Positions 31,770 through 40,737 of a DNA stretch of 64,000 nt are shown one piece after another (position 1 is the first letter of the stretch; every line of letters starts with the position of its first letter). The stretch is taken from the NCBI GenBank assembly GCA_035308965.1, contig DATGFN010000023.1, positions 186,001 to 250,000 of the forward strand. The letters are read 5' to 3'. The notes below the pieces were generated by a model. That model saw nothing but the letters and a program-made list of their open reading frames with translations, was not told where the DNA came from and searched no databases. Made by a program: the position numbers and the translations under genes. The DNA comes from DASYXZ01 sp035308965. GTDB lineage: Bacteria > Acidobacteriota > Terriglobia > UBA7540.

Positions 31770-34046
31770 CTACGATGGCAGCCCGATGCGGCGGAGCAAG
31801 TCTTGGAAGCGGGGATCGGGGTGCAGGTTGTCGAATGTTGGTTCTCGCCGGAGATAAACTAGATAATCAGAGCGGTCCTTAAACGCCTTTTCCAGCCACT
31901 GCATTGCCTGATCCACATCGTTGAGGGCGGCAAATATTCCGGCCAGATAAATAGCTGGAATGTATTTTCGCTTTCCCATCTCCAGCAAATCTTCCACCAC
32001 CTTGAGCGCCTCCTCCCTCCGGGCCAGAAGGGCCAGGGCGTGACCCACCGCAGTGACCGTTTGTGCCGTATCTCCGGAAATGGTCCTCGCGGTTCGATGT
32101 TCGGCGAGAGCTTCCTCAAACATTCCCTTTTGTTCGTATGCCCGCCCACGCTCGAAGTGAGCCAGAGGAAAGCCCGGGTACACGTCAAAAACTTTCTGGC
32201 ACTGCTCGATGGCCTGGTCGAATCGGCGGGCAAAGTTGTAGACAAGCGCGGCCGTGGTGTTGATGACTACCGAGAGAGGGTCAAAACTTTGGGCGATCCG
32301 GATTTCGGAAATTGCTTCTTCGGTGCGGCCCATTACGGTTAAGAAGAGGGCATACCACTGGTGCGCGGTGGCGTAACCCGGATTGAGTGCAAAGGCCCGC
32401 TTGAATTCCTTTTCGGCATCTTCAAAATCCCAGTCGTAGGACATCAGGATATAGGCCAGCGAGGCGTGAGCTTCGGCCAGCGTCTCATCCACTAGTAAGG
32501 CCTTCACCGCGGCATCTTTGGCTTTGGGCATGACCTCGCGTGGTGGCATGGCGTCATAGGGGACGGTCCCAAGCAGGGCGAAGGTATCAGCCAGTCCGGC
32601 GTAAGCGGGGGCGTGCTTCGAGTCCTGGCCAATCGCCTCCTGGAAATAATGGATAGCCCGCTCCAGGCCGTCGCCGCTCCTCTTGTTCCAGTGGTAACGG
32701 CCCTTCAAGTAGGCTTCATAAGCAGCAGGGCTCAAGGGGGCTGTCTTCTTTTTCAATCCCGCCTTTTGTTTCGGCGAAAGCTTAAGTTGAATGCTTTCCG
32801 CGATGGCCCGCGCGACGTCGCTTTGCAATCCGAGGACGTCCGTCATGTCGCGCTCGTAGCTTTCTGACCAGAGATGCTGGTCGGTTGCGGCATGAACCAA
32901 TTGCGCGGTCACGCGCACCCGCTCCGCCGCCCGCAGGACGGAACCCTCCACGATGGCGTCCACGTTCAATTCGCCGGCAATCGCCGGCAGGGGCTTGCGG
33001 GCGCCCTTGTAGACCATCACGGACGTTCGCGAAATCACGCGCAGCGCGCCGATTTTGGCCAGGCTCGAAATCAGCGCGTCGGTCATTCCATCGGCGAAAT
33101 AATCCTCGCCAGGATCGCCGGAAAGGTTTTCAAGCGGCAGCACGGCCACCGATTTAATTCGTCCGGAAGCGGACGGGCGCCGGCGGCGGAGGTCCGTGCG
33201 CAGGGCGGAGGGCGACAGGTTCACCTGCTCGAGGTCGGCAAGCAGTTCCTGCGCCGATTGATAACGCCGGACCGGATTTTTCTCCAGGGCCTTCATGATC
33301 GTCCGGTCCAGTCCAGCGGAGACGGACTGGTGGATTTTGCTCGGTGGTTCGGGAGATTGGTTCAGAATCGAGTCGATCAGACGGGTTGGATGGGTCTCAG
33401 GAAAAGGCCGCTTGCCGGTGGCCATTTCATATAGCACGGCGCCCATGGCGAAAATATCCGCCCGCGCATCGGTAGTCTCGCCGCGCAATTGTTCAGGCGA
33501 CATGTAGGGCAGCGTGCCTGCGTCTTCAGGGGCCACAACCGTCCGGCTGGTATTCACGTCCGTCTCGGCCAAAGGACGAAGAAGTTTCGCCAACCCAAAA
33601 TCGAGGACTTTCAACCGGTTGTCGGGCGTGACGCGAAGGTTGCCGGGCTTAAGGTCGCGGTGCACCAGGCCCTGTTGATGCGCTGCCGACATCCCTTGAG
33701 CGAGTTGGATTCCCAGGCGTATGACTTCTGCTTCCGGCAGCGGCCCGGCAGCCACCTTATCGCTGAGCATGGCGCCCGGAATATATTCCATTACCAGGAA
33801 GTCAATTCCGTCCTGCGTATCGAAGTCGTGCACCGTCGTAATATTGGGATGGATCAATTTAGCCAGCGAAACCGCTTCTCTTCGAAAGCGTTTGCGCGCC
33901 AATTCGTCGGTGAGCGTCCCCGGCGTGAGCACTTTGATGGCAACGTCTTTGTCCAGGTGATTGTCGCGGGCCTTGTACACCACACCCATGCCGCCTTTAC
34001 CGATTTCCTCCACGATGCTGTAATGGGAAAGCGTTCGACCAACCAA
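31770..34046 (-). CDS. Ser/Thr protein kinase with TolB-like and TPR domains
   Basis: A Hanks-type kinase (about 8-270): GKGGMGVVY, Lys38 in VAIKVL, HRDLKPGN at 129-136, DFGLAK at 149-154. A TolB/FlgO-like domain (about 300-430: SVAVLPLENLSGDPGEDYFADG) and C-terminal TPRs (about 450-750) follow. This architecture is abundant in Acidobacteriota. No transmembrane helix is obvious. The start is TTG at 34046 with AAGGAG 8 bases upstream. It probably phosphorylates targets that the adjacent FHA-PP2C phosphatase reads or reverses. Confidence 0.9.
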   Translation of the reverse strand: MVGRTLSHYSIVEEIGKGGMGVVYKARDNHLDKDVAIKVLTPGTLTDELARKRFRREAVSLAKLIHPNITTVHDFDTQDGIDFLVMEYIPGAMLSDKVAAGPLPEAEVIRLGIQLAQGMSAAHQQGLVHRDLKPGNLRVTPDNRLKVLDFGLAKLLRPLAETDVNTSRTVVAPEDAGTLPYMSPEQLRGETTDARADIFAMGAVLYEMATGKRPFPETHPTRLIDSILNQSPEPPSKIHQSVSAGLDRTIMKALEKNPVRRYQSAQELLADLEQVNLSPSALRTDLRRRRPSASGRIKSVAVLPLENLSGDPGEDYFADGMTDALISSLAKIGALRVISRTSVMVYKGARKPLPAIAGELNVDAIVEGSVLRAAERVRVTAQLVHAATDQHLWSESYERDMTDVLGLQSDVARAIAESIQLKLSPKQKAGLKKKTAPLSPAAYEAYLKGRYHWNKRSGDGLERAIHYFQEAIGQDSKHAPAYAGLADTFALLGTVPYDAMPPREVMPKAKDAAVKALLVDETLAEAHASLAYILMSYDWDFEDAEKEFKRAFALNPGYATAHQWYALFLTVMGRTEEAISEIRIAQSFDPLSVVINTTAALVYNFARRFDQAIEQCQKVFDVYPGFPLAHFERGRAYEQKGMFEEALAEHRTARTISGDTAQTVTAVGHALALLARREEALKVVEDLLEMGKRKYIPAIYLAGIFAALNDVDQAMQWLEKAFKDRSDYLVYLRREPTFDNLHPDPRFQDLLRRIGLPS

Positions 34047-34353
34047 GGGCTGGGCTCCTTCCTCGCGAGGGCCATCTTAGGCCGTGCCGCCATGCGCGTC
34101 AACAGCACAAAAGCGCATTGAGGCGCGCCACAGCAGGAGGCCGCGCGTGCCTGGATCAAGAGCGCAATGCAAAGAGACGGAGACAGGGTGCGGACGGGGA
34201 TCAGGGATGAGGTGGACGCACCCAAGAGATTTTGAAGTGGCAAGGAGAGGAGGCCGGGCCGGTATGCGCGCGGTTATGCCTTGGATTAAATTTTTTTCTA
34301 GGGGTGGGCAGACATGTACTTCCCGTGCTGCCACAAAAAACTCAAATAAACTC

Positions 34354-34383
34354 TTGACAATGGTTTTGGGGCTAACGTAAACT
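34354..34383 (+). promoter_or_regulatory. Sigma70-type promoter of the FecR-like gene
   Basis: TTGACA (34354-34359) and TAAACT (34378-34383), 18-bp spacing. It leaves a leader of about 95 nt before the ATG. The rest of 34047-34353 shows no gene. Confidence 0.6.
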
Positions 34384-34484
34384 CACCGTGTTCTTAGTAG
34401 TGGGTAATCATCAGGGGCAAACAAGGTTCGCGACGGGCAGCAAATGCTGTCCAAAGCCAAATCGTATATAAGGAGTTCTAAACC

Positions 34485-35324
34485 ATGTCCGGCAAAACTT
34501 TTAAGCTGATTTTCTCCCTTAGCATGATCCTGGCCTTAGGCGTGGCGCCCAGTTTTGCGGCCTCAGCCGTGATTGGTTCGGTGGCTGGGGGGACAAACGC
34601 GACCATTGGAGGGCAGGCCTTGATGCCCAATACAACGCTTTTCAGCGGCGACAGCCTGCAAGTGAAAGACGGAGCGGCCGTGGTGGCGATGGGTATGGGA
34701 AGCCGTATGGTATTTGGCCGCGAGACGTTGGCCTCGTTTGAAAAAGGTACAGACGATGTGACCGTGACACTGGCTCAGGGTAACGTATCAATGTATCATC
34801 CGGTGAACGGGACGGCGATGCGGGTGAAGATCGGCGACGTATCCGTGCTCGTGGAAAAAGGTTACAAGACGCTGGGCGAAGTGGCTATGGTGAACGGCGC
34901 AGTTGTAGTGACAGCGAAGGAAGGCGTCCTACGAGTGCAAGGCCCTGACCGGACAATGGAATTGACCAAAGGCAAGACGATCGAGATCGCGCCCAAGGCG
35001 GCAGGATCACCAGCGCCGGGTCAGACAGCTGGGGCAGCGGGAGCAGGATCGGCAGCTTCGCATGTGAGCACGTTTGAAGTGCTGACCATCGCGTCGGTCG
35101 GTGCGGGCGGCGCAGCCACAGCGACTGGCGTTGTAAGCATCAAGAAAGCGGATGATGCGAAAACTGCAGCCGACGCGTCCACAGCAGCGGCCAACGCAGC
35201 AGCAGCAGCGGCGAATGCAGCGACGGCAGCCTCAAACGCAGCCACAGCAGCGGCGAATGCGGCAGCGGCAGAGGCGAAGGCAGCCTGCCTGAAGGCGGCC
35301 AGCCCAAGTACTTCGGGCTGCTAG
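34485..35324 (+). CDS. Exported FecR-like protein with alanine-rich heptad tail
   Basis: A signal peptide (cleavage near SFA-A, about residue 25) is followed by a FecR-type beta domain: GDSLQVKDGAAVVAMGMGSRMVFGR and LAQGNVSMYHP. A Pro/Gly/Ala spacer (about 172-192) leads to an alanine-rich tail at 231-268, where Asn recurs exactly every seven residues (237, 244, 251, 258) as in an Ala-type coiled coil. The last residue is Cys279. It is probably a periplasmic or surface structural protein that forms trimers or bundles through the tail (inference). AAGGAG precedes the ATG and a terminator follows, so it is monocistronic. Confidence 0.75.
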   Translation: MSGKTFKLIFSLSMILALGVAPSFAASAVIGSVAGGTNATIGGQALMPNTTLFSGDSLQVKDGAAVVAMGMGSRMVFGRETLASFEKGTDDVTVTLAQGNVSMYHPVNGTAMRVKIGDVSVLVEKGYKTLGEVAMVNGAVVVTAKEGVLRVQGPDRTMELTKGKTIEIAPKAAGSPAPGQTAGAAGAGSAASHVSTFEVLTIASVGAGGAATATGVVSIKKADDAKTAADASTAAANAAAAAANAATAASNAATAAANAAAAEAKAACLKAASPSTSGC

Positions 35325-35370
35325 TTTTTTTCTTCCAGTTCAGTAAAAGACGTCAAACTGAAAGCATCCG

Positions 35371-35418
35371 ACGGGCGGTGGGCAGGCACGAAACCTGACC
35401 CCGCCCGTTTTCGTTTTT
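35371..35418 (+). terminator. Terminator after the FecR-like gene
   Basis: ACGGGCGG (35371-35378) pairs with CCGCCCGT (35401-35408), with an inner GGGCAGG/CCTGACCC near-pair, and is followed by TTTCGTTTTT. Confidence 0.8.
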
Positions 35419-35611
35419 CATGGGACCAAATGTCCAACTCAGACCGCCTTTGGTTTCTCGGGCATCGAGGCTTCTCCACATATTTTCAAAAACTGATCGC
35501 GACCTCGCGTGGTCCACTGTGGCTTGAACGCGGCAAAACTGAAGAATTGTGGTTGATTCTTAAGCGGCGGTCGATTGCGGGTAATCGGGGTTCCGATTTC
35601 CTTCGGCGAAA

Positions 35612-36493
35612 TTATTCCTGACCAACAAATTCTGCGATGACTGGATGCGGCAGTATCCCTTTCGCATGGCCCCGGTCGAGCAATGTTTGGACGGCTTTGC
35701 GGCCGCGCTCGCCATAATCGAGCGTCCATTCATTCACGTACATCCCCACAAACCGGTCGGCAGTGCCCTTATCAAGCCCGCGGGCAAATTGCATCGCATA
35801 AGCCAGAGCCTCTTCGCGGTGGTCCAGACTATACTGAATGCTTTCCTTGAGCAGCCAGGAGATTTGCAGGATCGTCCGCGGGTTGTGCGATCGGCGAACC
35901 GCATTTCCCCCCAGCGGCAAGGGCATCTTTGTCTGTTGATACCACCACTCGCCCAAGTCCACAATCTTCGTGAACCCTTCGTGCGCGTAGGTAAGCTGGC
36001 CTTCGTGGATGATCACCCCTGCATCGACCTCGCCCTTCGCCACTGAATCGAGAACGCGGTCGAAGGGAACGAAGGCGGGCACAACCTCCGGCTCGAAAAG
36101 CTGAAGGGCAAGGAACGCCGTGGTCATCTTCCCCGGCACCGCCACTCGTTTCCCGCGCAGGCCTTCAGAGCCCAAAGAGGCTCGAGCCACTACAACCGGC
36201 CCGTAGCGGTCGCCAAAGCTGGCGCCACTGGGTAACAACAGGTACTTCTCTGCCCGATAGGCATAGGCGTGAAACGACATGGCCGTAATGTCGTAGACTT
36301 CCTGTTCGGCCTTCTGATTCAGGGTCTCAATATCTTCCAGGACGTGGGAGAATTTCAGGTTGCCAGTGGGAATTTTCTTTGTGGCCAACCCATAGAACAT
36401 AAAAGCGTCATCCGAATCGGGGCTGTGCGCGAGTTTCAATTCCAGGGACGGCCCCCCCGATGAATCGACTTTATTGGAAGTGGACGATTTCAT
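35612..36493 (-). CDS. mqnD: 1,4-dihydroxy-6-naphthoate synthase (futalosine pathway)
   Basis: MqnD converts cyclic dehypoxanthine futalosine to dihydroxy-6-naphthoate for menaquinone synthesis. The family pattern is clear: LAHSPDSDDAFMFYGL, FSHVLEDIETLNQ, ITAMSFHAYAY, YGPVVVA, VDAGVIIHEGQLTY, and LPLGGNAVRR. Length (293 residues) is usual. No other mqn gene is in the window, so the pathway is scattered. The menaquinone would feed the bc complex encoded at 20-25 kb. Confidence 0.92.
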   Translation of the reverse strand: MKSSTSNKVDSSGGPSLELKLAHSPDSDDAFMFYGLATKKIPTGNLKFSHVLEDIETLNQKAEQEVYDITAMSFHAYAYRAEKYLLLPSGASFGDRYGPVVVARASLGSEGLRGKRVAVPGKMTTAFLALQLFEPEVVPAFVPFDRVLDSVAKGEVDAGVIIHEGQLTYAHEGFTKIVDLGEWWYQQTKMPLPLGGNAVRRSHNPRTILQISWLLKESIQYSLDHREEALAYAMQFARGLDKGTADRFVGMYVNEWTLDYGERGRKAVQTLLDRGHAKGILPHPVIAEFVGQE

Positions 36494-36608
36494 GAATCTC
36501 TCACGGATCTCTTTCTGCTATTTCGGGACGACCGGTTTAATAGCTGCGATAATCCCCAACCTCATGACAGCCGCCCTTGATTACTGACCATTGAAGACTG
36601 ACTCCTGA

Positions 36609-37553
36609 TTACTGATTTCCAAGCGCCGCCCGGTACCACTCCACCGTTCGCCGCAATCCATCCTCAAAGGAAACAATGGGTGCGTAGCCGAGGACGGCGC
36701 GCGCGCGCGCGATGTCCGCCAGAGATTCGCGAACGTCACCCTTGCGGGCGGGGGCGTAATTGGGCCTCACTTCGCGGCCAAAGATTTTATTCATCATCGC
36801 GATGACCTGGTTGATGGAGTACTGCTCTCCAACTCCGATATTAAAAACCCCACCCGAGGCCCCGGCGGAGGTGCACGCGCGCAGGCTGGCATCCACCACG
36901 TTGGAAACGTAAGTGAAGTCTCGCGACTGCTCTCCGTCGCCATACACGGTCGGCGTGGTCCCGCGGATGTAGGCCGCGTTGAATAGTGAAAGTACGCCGG
37001 TGTAAGGCGAGTTCGGATTCTGGCGCGGGCCGAAAATATTGAAGTAACGGAGCGAAACGGTCTCGAGCCCGTAAATGTTGGTGAACACTTTGCAATAGTA
37101 TTCGCCCGTCAATTTCATCAAAGCGTAGGGTGAGAGTGGGCGCGGCTCGTGCGTTTCAACCCGCGGCAGAATGGGATTGTCACCGTAGGCCGATGATGAA
37201 GCTGCAAACACCACCCGCTTTGCCTTCGCGTCTCGCGCGGCCACCAAAACGTTCAATGTTCCGTCCACGTTCACGGCGTTTGAAGTGATAGGGTCGGCGA
37301 TGGAGCGCGGAATCGACGCCAGCGCCGCCAGGTGGATGACATAATCCGCGCCCTCGAAACCAGGACGAATCTTGTCGAGATCGCGAATGTCTGCCTCACA
37401 AAAAGTGATGCGGTCGCGCGTGCCCGCCAGATTTTCCACCAGGCCAGTGGAAAGATTGTCTATTACCCGGACGGTTTCGCCCCGCCGCAGGAGCTCATCA
37501 ACAATGTTGGACCCGATAAAACCAGCCCCGCCCGTAATCAGGTAAGTTGCCAT
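36609..37553 (-). CDS. NAD-dependent nucleotide-sugar epimerase/dehydratase (SDR)
   Basis: Extended SDR: TGGAGFIGSNIVDELL at the N-terminus binds NAD, SSSAYGD is followed by YALMK (catalytic Tyr-x3-Lys), and SLRYFNIFGPRQNPNSPY plus DFTYVSNVVDA match UDP-glucose 4-epimerase/WbpP-type enzymes. It probably makes UDP-galactose or a related sugar for surface polysaccharide. The exact substrate cannot be fixed. Confidence 0.88.
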   Translation of the reverse strand: MATYLITGGAGFIGSNIVDELLRRGETVRVIDNLSTGLVENLAGTRDRITFCEADIRDLDKIRPGFEGADYVIHLAALASIPRSIADPITSNAVNVDGTLNVLVAARDAKAKRVVFAASSSAYGDNPILPRVETHEPRPLSPYALMKLTGEYYCKVFTNIYGLETVSLRYFNIFGPRQNPNSPYTGVLSLFNAAYIRGTTPTVYGDGEQSRDFTYVSNVVDASLRACTSAGASGGVFNIGVGEQYSINQVIAMMNKIFGREVRPNYAPARKGDVRESLADIARARAVLGYAPIVSFEDGLRRTVEWYRAALGNQ

Positions 37554-37610
37554 AGTTTATGTCCAAATGAATTTGCAGAATCAGTCTATCACGGAGAGGA
37601 TAAAACGGTA

Positions 37611-37659
<49 letters not shown>

Positions 37660-37711
37660 AACCCACTCCTCGAAATCCCTTTCAGTTCATACTTCATACT
37701 TCAATACTTCA

Positions 37712-39535
37712 TCATTCCACCGTCACACTCTTGGCCAGGTTGCGGGGTTTATCCACATCGCAGCCGCGCAACACGGCGCAATGGTAGGCGAAAAGTTGAA
37801 GGGGTACAACCGTAAGCAGCGGGGTAAGGATTTCGTGGCTGTGCGGCACCTCGATGATGTCATCCACCAGGTCTCCGAGTCTTGAGTTGCCTTCGGAGGT
37901 CACCGCGATGATCCGGCCTTCGCGCGCCCGGATTTCCTGAATGTTGGAAGCAATTTTGTCGTAGGAACCGTCTTCGGGCGCCAGCGCCATGGTGGGGAAA
38001 GCGGGGTCGATGAGTGCGATGGGACCGTGTTTCATCTCGCCCGCGGCGTAGCCCTCTGCGTGAATGTAGGCAATTTCTTTCAGCTTCAATGCACCTTCGA
38101 GCGCGATGGGGTATTGATATTTCCGCCCGATATAAAGGAAGTGGGACGCCTTGGAATATTTTTGTGCCAGCTCGCGAATGTGGTCCGATTGCTTGAGGAT
38201 GGTGCGAATCTGGTCCGGTATTTTTTCGAGACCGCGCAGCAGGGTGGACCCTTCTTCATAGGAAAGATCGCGCCCGCGCCCCACCAACAACGCCATCAGT
38301 GTCAGGATGGTCACCTGGGAGACAAACGATTTGGTGCTGGCCACCCCCACTTCAATCCCGGCGTGCGAATATACTCCCGCTTGTGTCTCGCGCGCGATCG
38401 AGCTGCCCACCACGTTCACCAAGCCCAGCACCAGCGCGCCCTTGCGCTTGGCCTCGCGCAGGGCTGCCAGGGTGTCGGCGGTCTCTCCGGACTGGCTGAT
38501 GGCCAGCACCACGGTGTTCTGCCGAAGGTTCAGTTTCCGGTAGCGGAATTCCGACGCCAGCTCGGTCTCCACCGTCAAGTCGGTGAGCGCCTCAAAAACG
38601 TAGCGCGCGAATAATCCGGCGTAGTAGCTGGTGCCGCAACTGATGATGATCAAGTGGCGCGCCTGCTGAAGGCGATCCATCACGGCTTCGAGCCCGCCCA
38701 GCTTCGCCACTCCTTCCGAGTGGCTCAGACGCCCGCGCAAAGCATTTTCCACCGCTTCCGGCTGCTCGAAAATTTCCTTCAGCATGAAGTGTGGATACGG
38801 CCCGCGATCCATTGCTTCCTGGCTCACTTCAAGCTGCGTCGTGCCCCTGCTCACCGACCGGTTGCCGAGAGTGGTGATGTAGAACTGGCCGGCTTCAAGC
38901 CGCGCCACCTCATTATCTTCCAGGTAAACCACCTGGTCCGTATGCTGGGCGAGCGCGGACACGTCCGAAGCCGCCAGTGATTCACCCTTGCCGATGCCGA
39001 GCACGATGGGGCTGCCCCTCCGCGCCATAATGACCTGCCGGGGGCTTTCGGTGTGAATCACGGCGATGCCGTAGGTGCCCTCAACCTGGGAAAGCGCCTT
39101 CTGCACCGCAGCTTCCAGGTTTCCTTTGTAGGCGCTCTCAATCAAGTGGGCCAGCACTTCGGTGTCGGTTTCGGAGACGAACTTGTGACCCTCGGCCAGC
39201 AAGCGCTTTTTTAAGGATTGATAATTTTCAATGATGCCATTGTGCGCCAGAAATAGTTTTCCGGTGCAATCAGAGTGCGGATGCGCGTTGGCTTTCGTCG
39301 GCTTGCCGTGCGTGGCCCAGCGCGTGTGCGCAATGCCCACCGTGCCCGCAGGAACATCTTGAAGAACGTGCGCCTCCAGCATCGCCACTTTGCCTACCTC
39401 CCGGGCCAGGTAGGAAGGTGAGTTCAGGATGGCAATTCCCGCCGAATCGTAGCCGCGATACTCGAGGCGCTTCAGCCCTTCCACTAGAATGTTGCGCGCG
39501 TTTTGCTCCCCAACGTAGGCTACAATTCCGCACAT
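37712..39535 (-). CDS. glmS: Glutamine-fructose-6-phosphate aminotransferase
   Basis: Makes glucosamine-6-phosphate for cell wall and lipopolysaccharide. Starts MCGIVAYVGEQNAR with the N-terminal catalytic Cys2. The glutaminase has RGYDSAG, THGKPTKANAHPH and NGIIENY. Two SIS isomerase domains follow (SCGTSYYAG, SQSGETADT, GRKYQYPIALEGALKLKEI), ending KSVTVE. At 607 residues it has the usual length. GGGAGC precedes the ATG. No glmS ribozyme is seen. Confidence 0.96.
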   Translation of the reverse strand: MCGIVAYVGEQNARNILVEGLKRLEYRGYDSAGIAILNSPSYLAREVGKVAMLEAHVLQDVPAGTVGIAHTRWATHGKPTKANAHPHSDCTGKLFLAHNGIIENYQSLKKRLLAEGHKFVSETDTEVLAHLIESAYKGNLEAAVQKALSQVEGTYGIAVIHTESPRQVIMARRGSPIVLGIGKGESLAASDVSALAQHTDQVVYLEDNEVARLEAGQFYITTLGNRSVSRGTTQLEVSQEAMDRGPYPHFMLKEIFEQPEAVENALRGRLSHSEGVAKLGGLEAVMDRLQQARHLIIISCGTSYYAGLFARYVFEALTDLTVETELASEFRYRKLNLRQNTVVLAISQSGETADTLAALREAKRKGALVLGLVNVVGSSIARETQAGVYSHAGIEVGVASTKSFVSQVTILTLMALLVGRGRDLSYEEGSTLLRGLEKIPDQIRTILKQSDHIRELAQKYSKASHFLYIGRKYQYPIALEGALKLKEIAYIHAEGYAAGEMKHGPIALIDPAFPTMALAPEDGSYDKIASNIQEIRAREGRIIAVTSEGNSRLGDLVDDIIEVPHSHEILTPLLTVVPLQLFAYHCAVLRGCDVDKPRNLAKSVTVE

Positions 39536-39660
39536 GGCAGCTCCCGTGCAAACCGTTTAATTTTGGGTCAATACGCCGGACCAGATTCTTTCATTGCGCC
39601 AGCCTTTGTTACACAATCTCGTATTATAGATGAGTTTCCCGCTCGGCGTGGCAAAGGTTC

Positions 39661-39732
39661 TACGTGGCGCCGGCCTTCAGGCCGGCATCTTCTTTTCAAC
39701 ATTCTTCGTGCCGACCTAAAGCCGGAGCTACC
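39661..39732. repeat. REP-like palindromic element
   Basis: GCCGGCCT (39669-39676) and AGGCCGGC (39679-39686) form a perfect hairpin. A second partial one (TGCCGACC and AAGCCGGAGC) follows to about 39730. It lies between cutC and glmS. Confidence 0.6.
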
Positions 39733-40471
39733 TCACCCCCAAAAGGTCGACGGCCATCTTTACCTTTTCACTGTCTACCGGTCCGCCCGGTGCTTCGGGG
39801 GTTCTCACCGCGCGTCCCAAATGAAAAATGCGGATGCCCGTTGCGTCGCGAAGGGGCCTGAGCATGTCCAAGGTCAATTTTCCCCCGGCGATCAAGGAGC
39901 GCTCCGGGCCGAAAGCCGCACGCATCTGAATCAGCCGATCGATGCGGTCTTCGACACTGCCCGCGCCTCCAGAGACCAGTGCCCGGTCGACGGCCTCAAA
40001 TCCTCTCAAGGTCCGCAGAGTTTCAAGAGGATCGGCAGTTGCCTCGATGGCGTGATGGACTGTCACATGCAGGTTTGGCGCAGCATTGATGATTCTTTCG
40101 AGGGCCGCAACGTCCAGCATCCCATCTCTGATGTGCCCTGCCACGACCCCATCGATGCTCCCTCCCGCTTTAGCTCCAATGTCGATTGAGGCGAATTCGC
40201 CGGCCTTCCGTACTAATCCTTCAAGCTCCAGGTCTCTACCCGCGGAAAAATCCGGGCGGTCGCGCAGCATGATGCGAATGGGCAGCGGGACGCGCTGAAT
40301 GATTTCCATCACCATGTCCAACGGCGGTGTCAATCCGGCTTGATCAAGCCGGACAGTCACTTCCAACCTGCTTGCCCCGCCGCGATGCGCCGCCAGTGCA
40401 TCGCGCAGAGAACAAGCGATGACTTCCAACTCGCTTGCAGCAGTTACAGGTTCGTGGCTTGAAGCGTTCAT
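39728..40471 (-). CDS. cutC: CutC family protein
   Basis: A TIM-barrel of the CutC family: LEVIACSLRDALAAHRGGASRLEVTVRL, LPIRIMLRDRPDF, HIRDGMLDVAALERI, LHVTVHHAIEA (family: VTFHRAFD) and RALVSGGAGSVEDR (family: LTSG). The role in copper tolerance assigned to CutC is disputed. The family HRAFD motif is altered to HHAIEA here. No copper operon surrounds it. Confidence 0.85.
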   Translation of the reverse strand: MNASSHEPVTAASELEVIACSLRDALAAHRGGASRLEVTVRLDQAGLTPPLDMVMEIIQRVPLPIRIMLRDRPDFSAGRDLELEGLVRKAGEFASIDIGAKAGGSIDGVVAGHIRDGMLDVAALERIINAAPNLHVTVHHAIEATADPLETLRTLRGFEAVDRALVSGGAGSVEDRIDRLIQMRAAFGPERSLIAGGKLTLDMLRPLRDATGIRIFHLGRAVRTPEAPGGPVDSEKVKMAVDLLGVR

Positions 40472-40737
40472 CGGAAGGAAAGTGAAAATGGATTATACGC
40501 CTCATGGCGAAGCGAAATTCCTGCTGGTCACAACCTCGAATCCTTGGTACAATCCTGTTTGAGACTTAACGATGGGCAAAGACCTTCAAAACTCACTCCA
40601 ATCGCGATGCACCATCGCGCCTTTTGCTTCGTCGTGTCCACACACACCGAGCGCCTGTTGTTGCCGTATCTGTTGAATCGGGCGCACCCCAAGTATTTCT
40701 AGTCAAGACCTAATCCATCAGAAGGAGAAAAATTGAA

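Noticed and set aside
34384..34484. Leader of the FecR-like gene contains GGGGCAAAC and CAGCAAATGC, reminiscent of a c-di-GMP-I riboswitch
   Set aside because: The conserved GACGCAAA core and the paired stems of that riboswitch cannot be drawn.
35430..35621. Short plus-strand frame after the FecR-like gene terminator
   Set aside because: It lies beyond a terminator, runs into the antisense of mqnD and has no Shine-Dalgarno.
39536..39727. Region upstream of glmS checked for a glmS ribozyme
   Set aside because: No matching core; only a REP-like hairpin is present.
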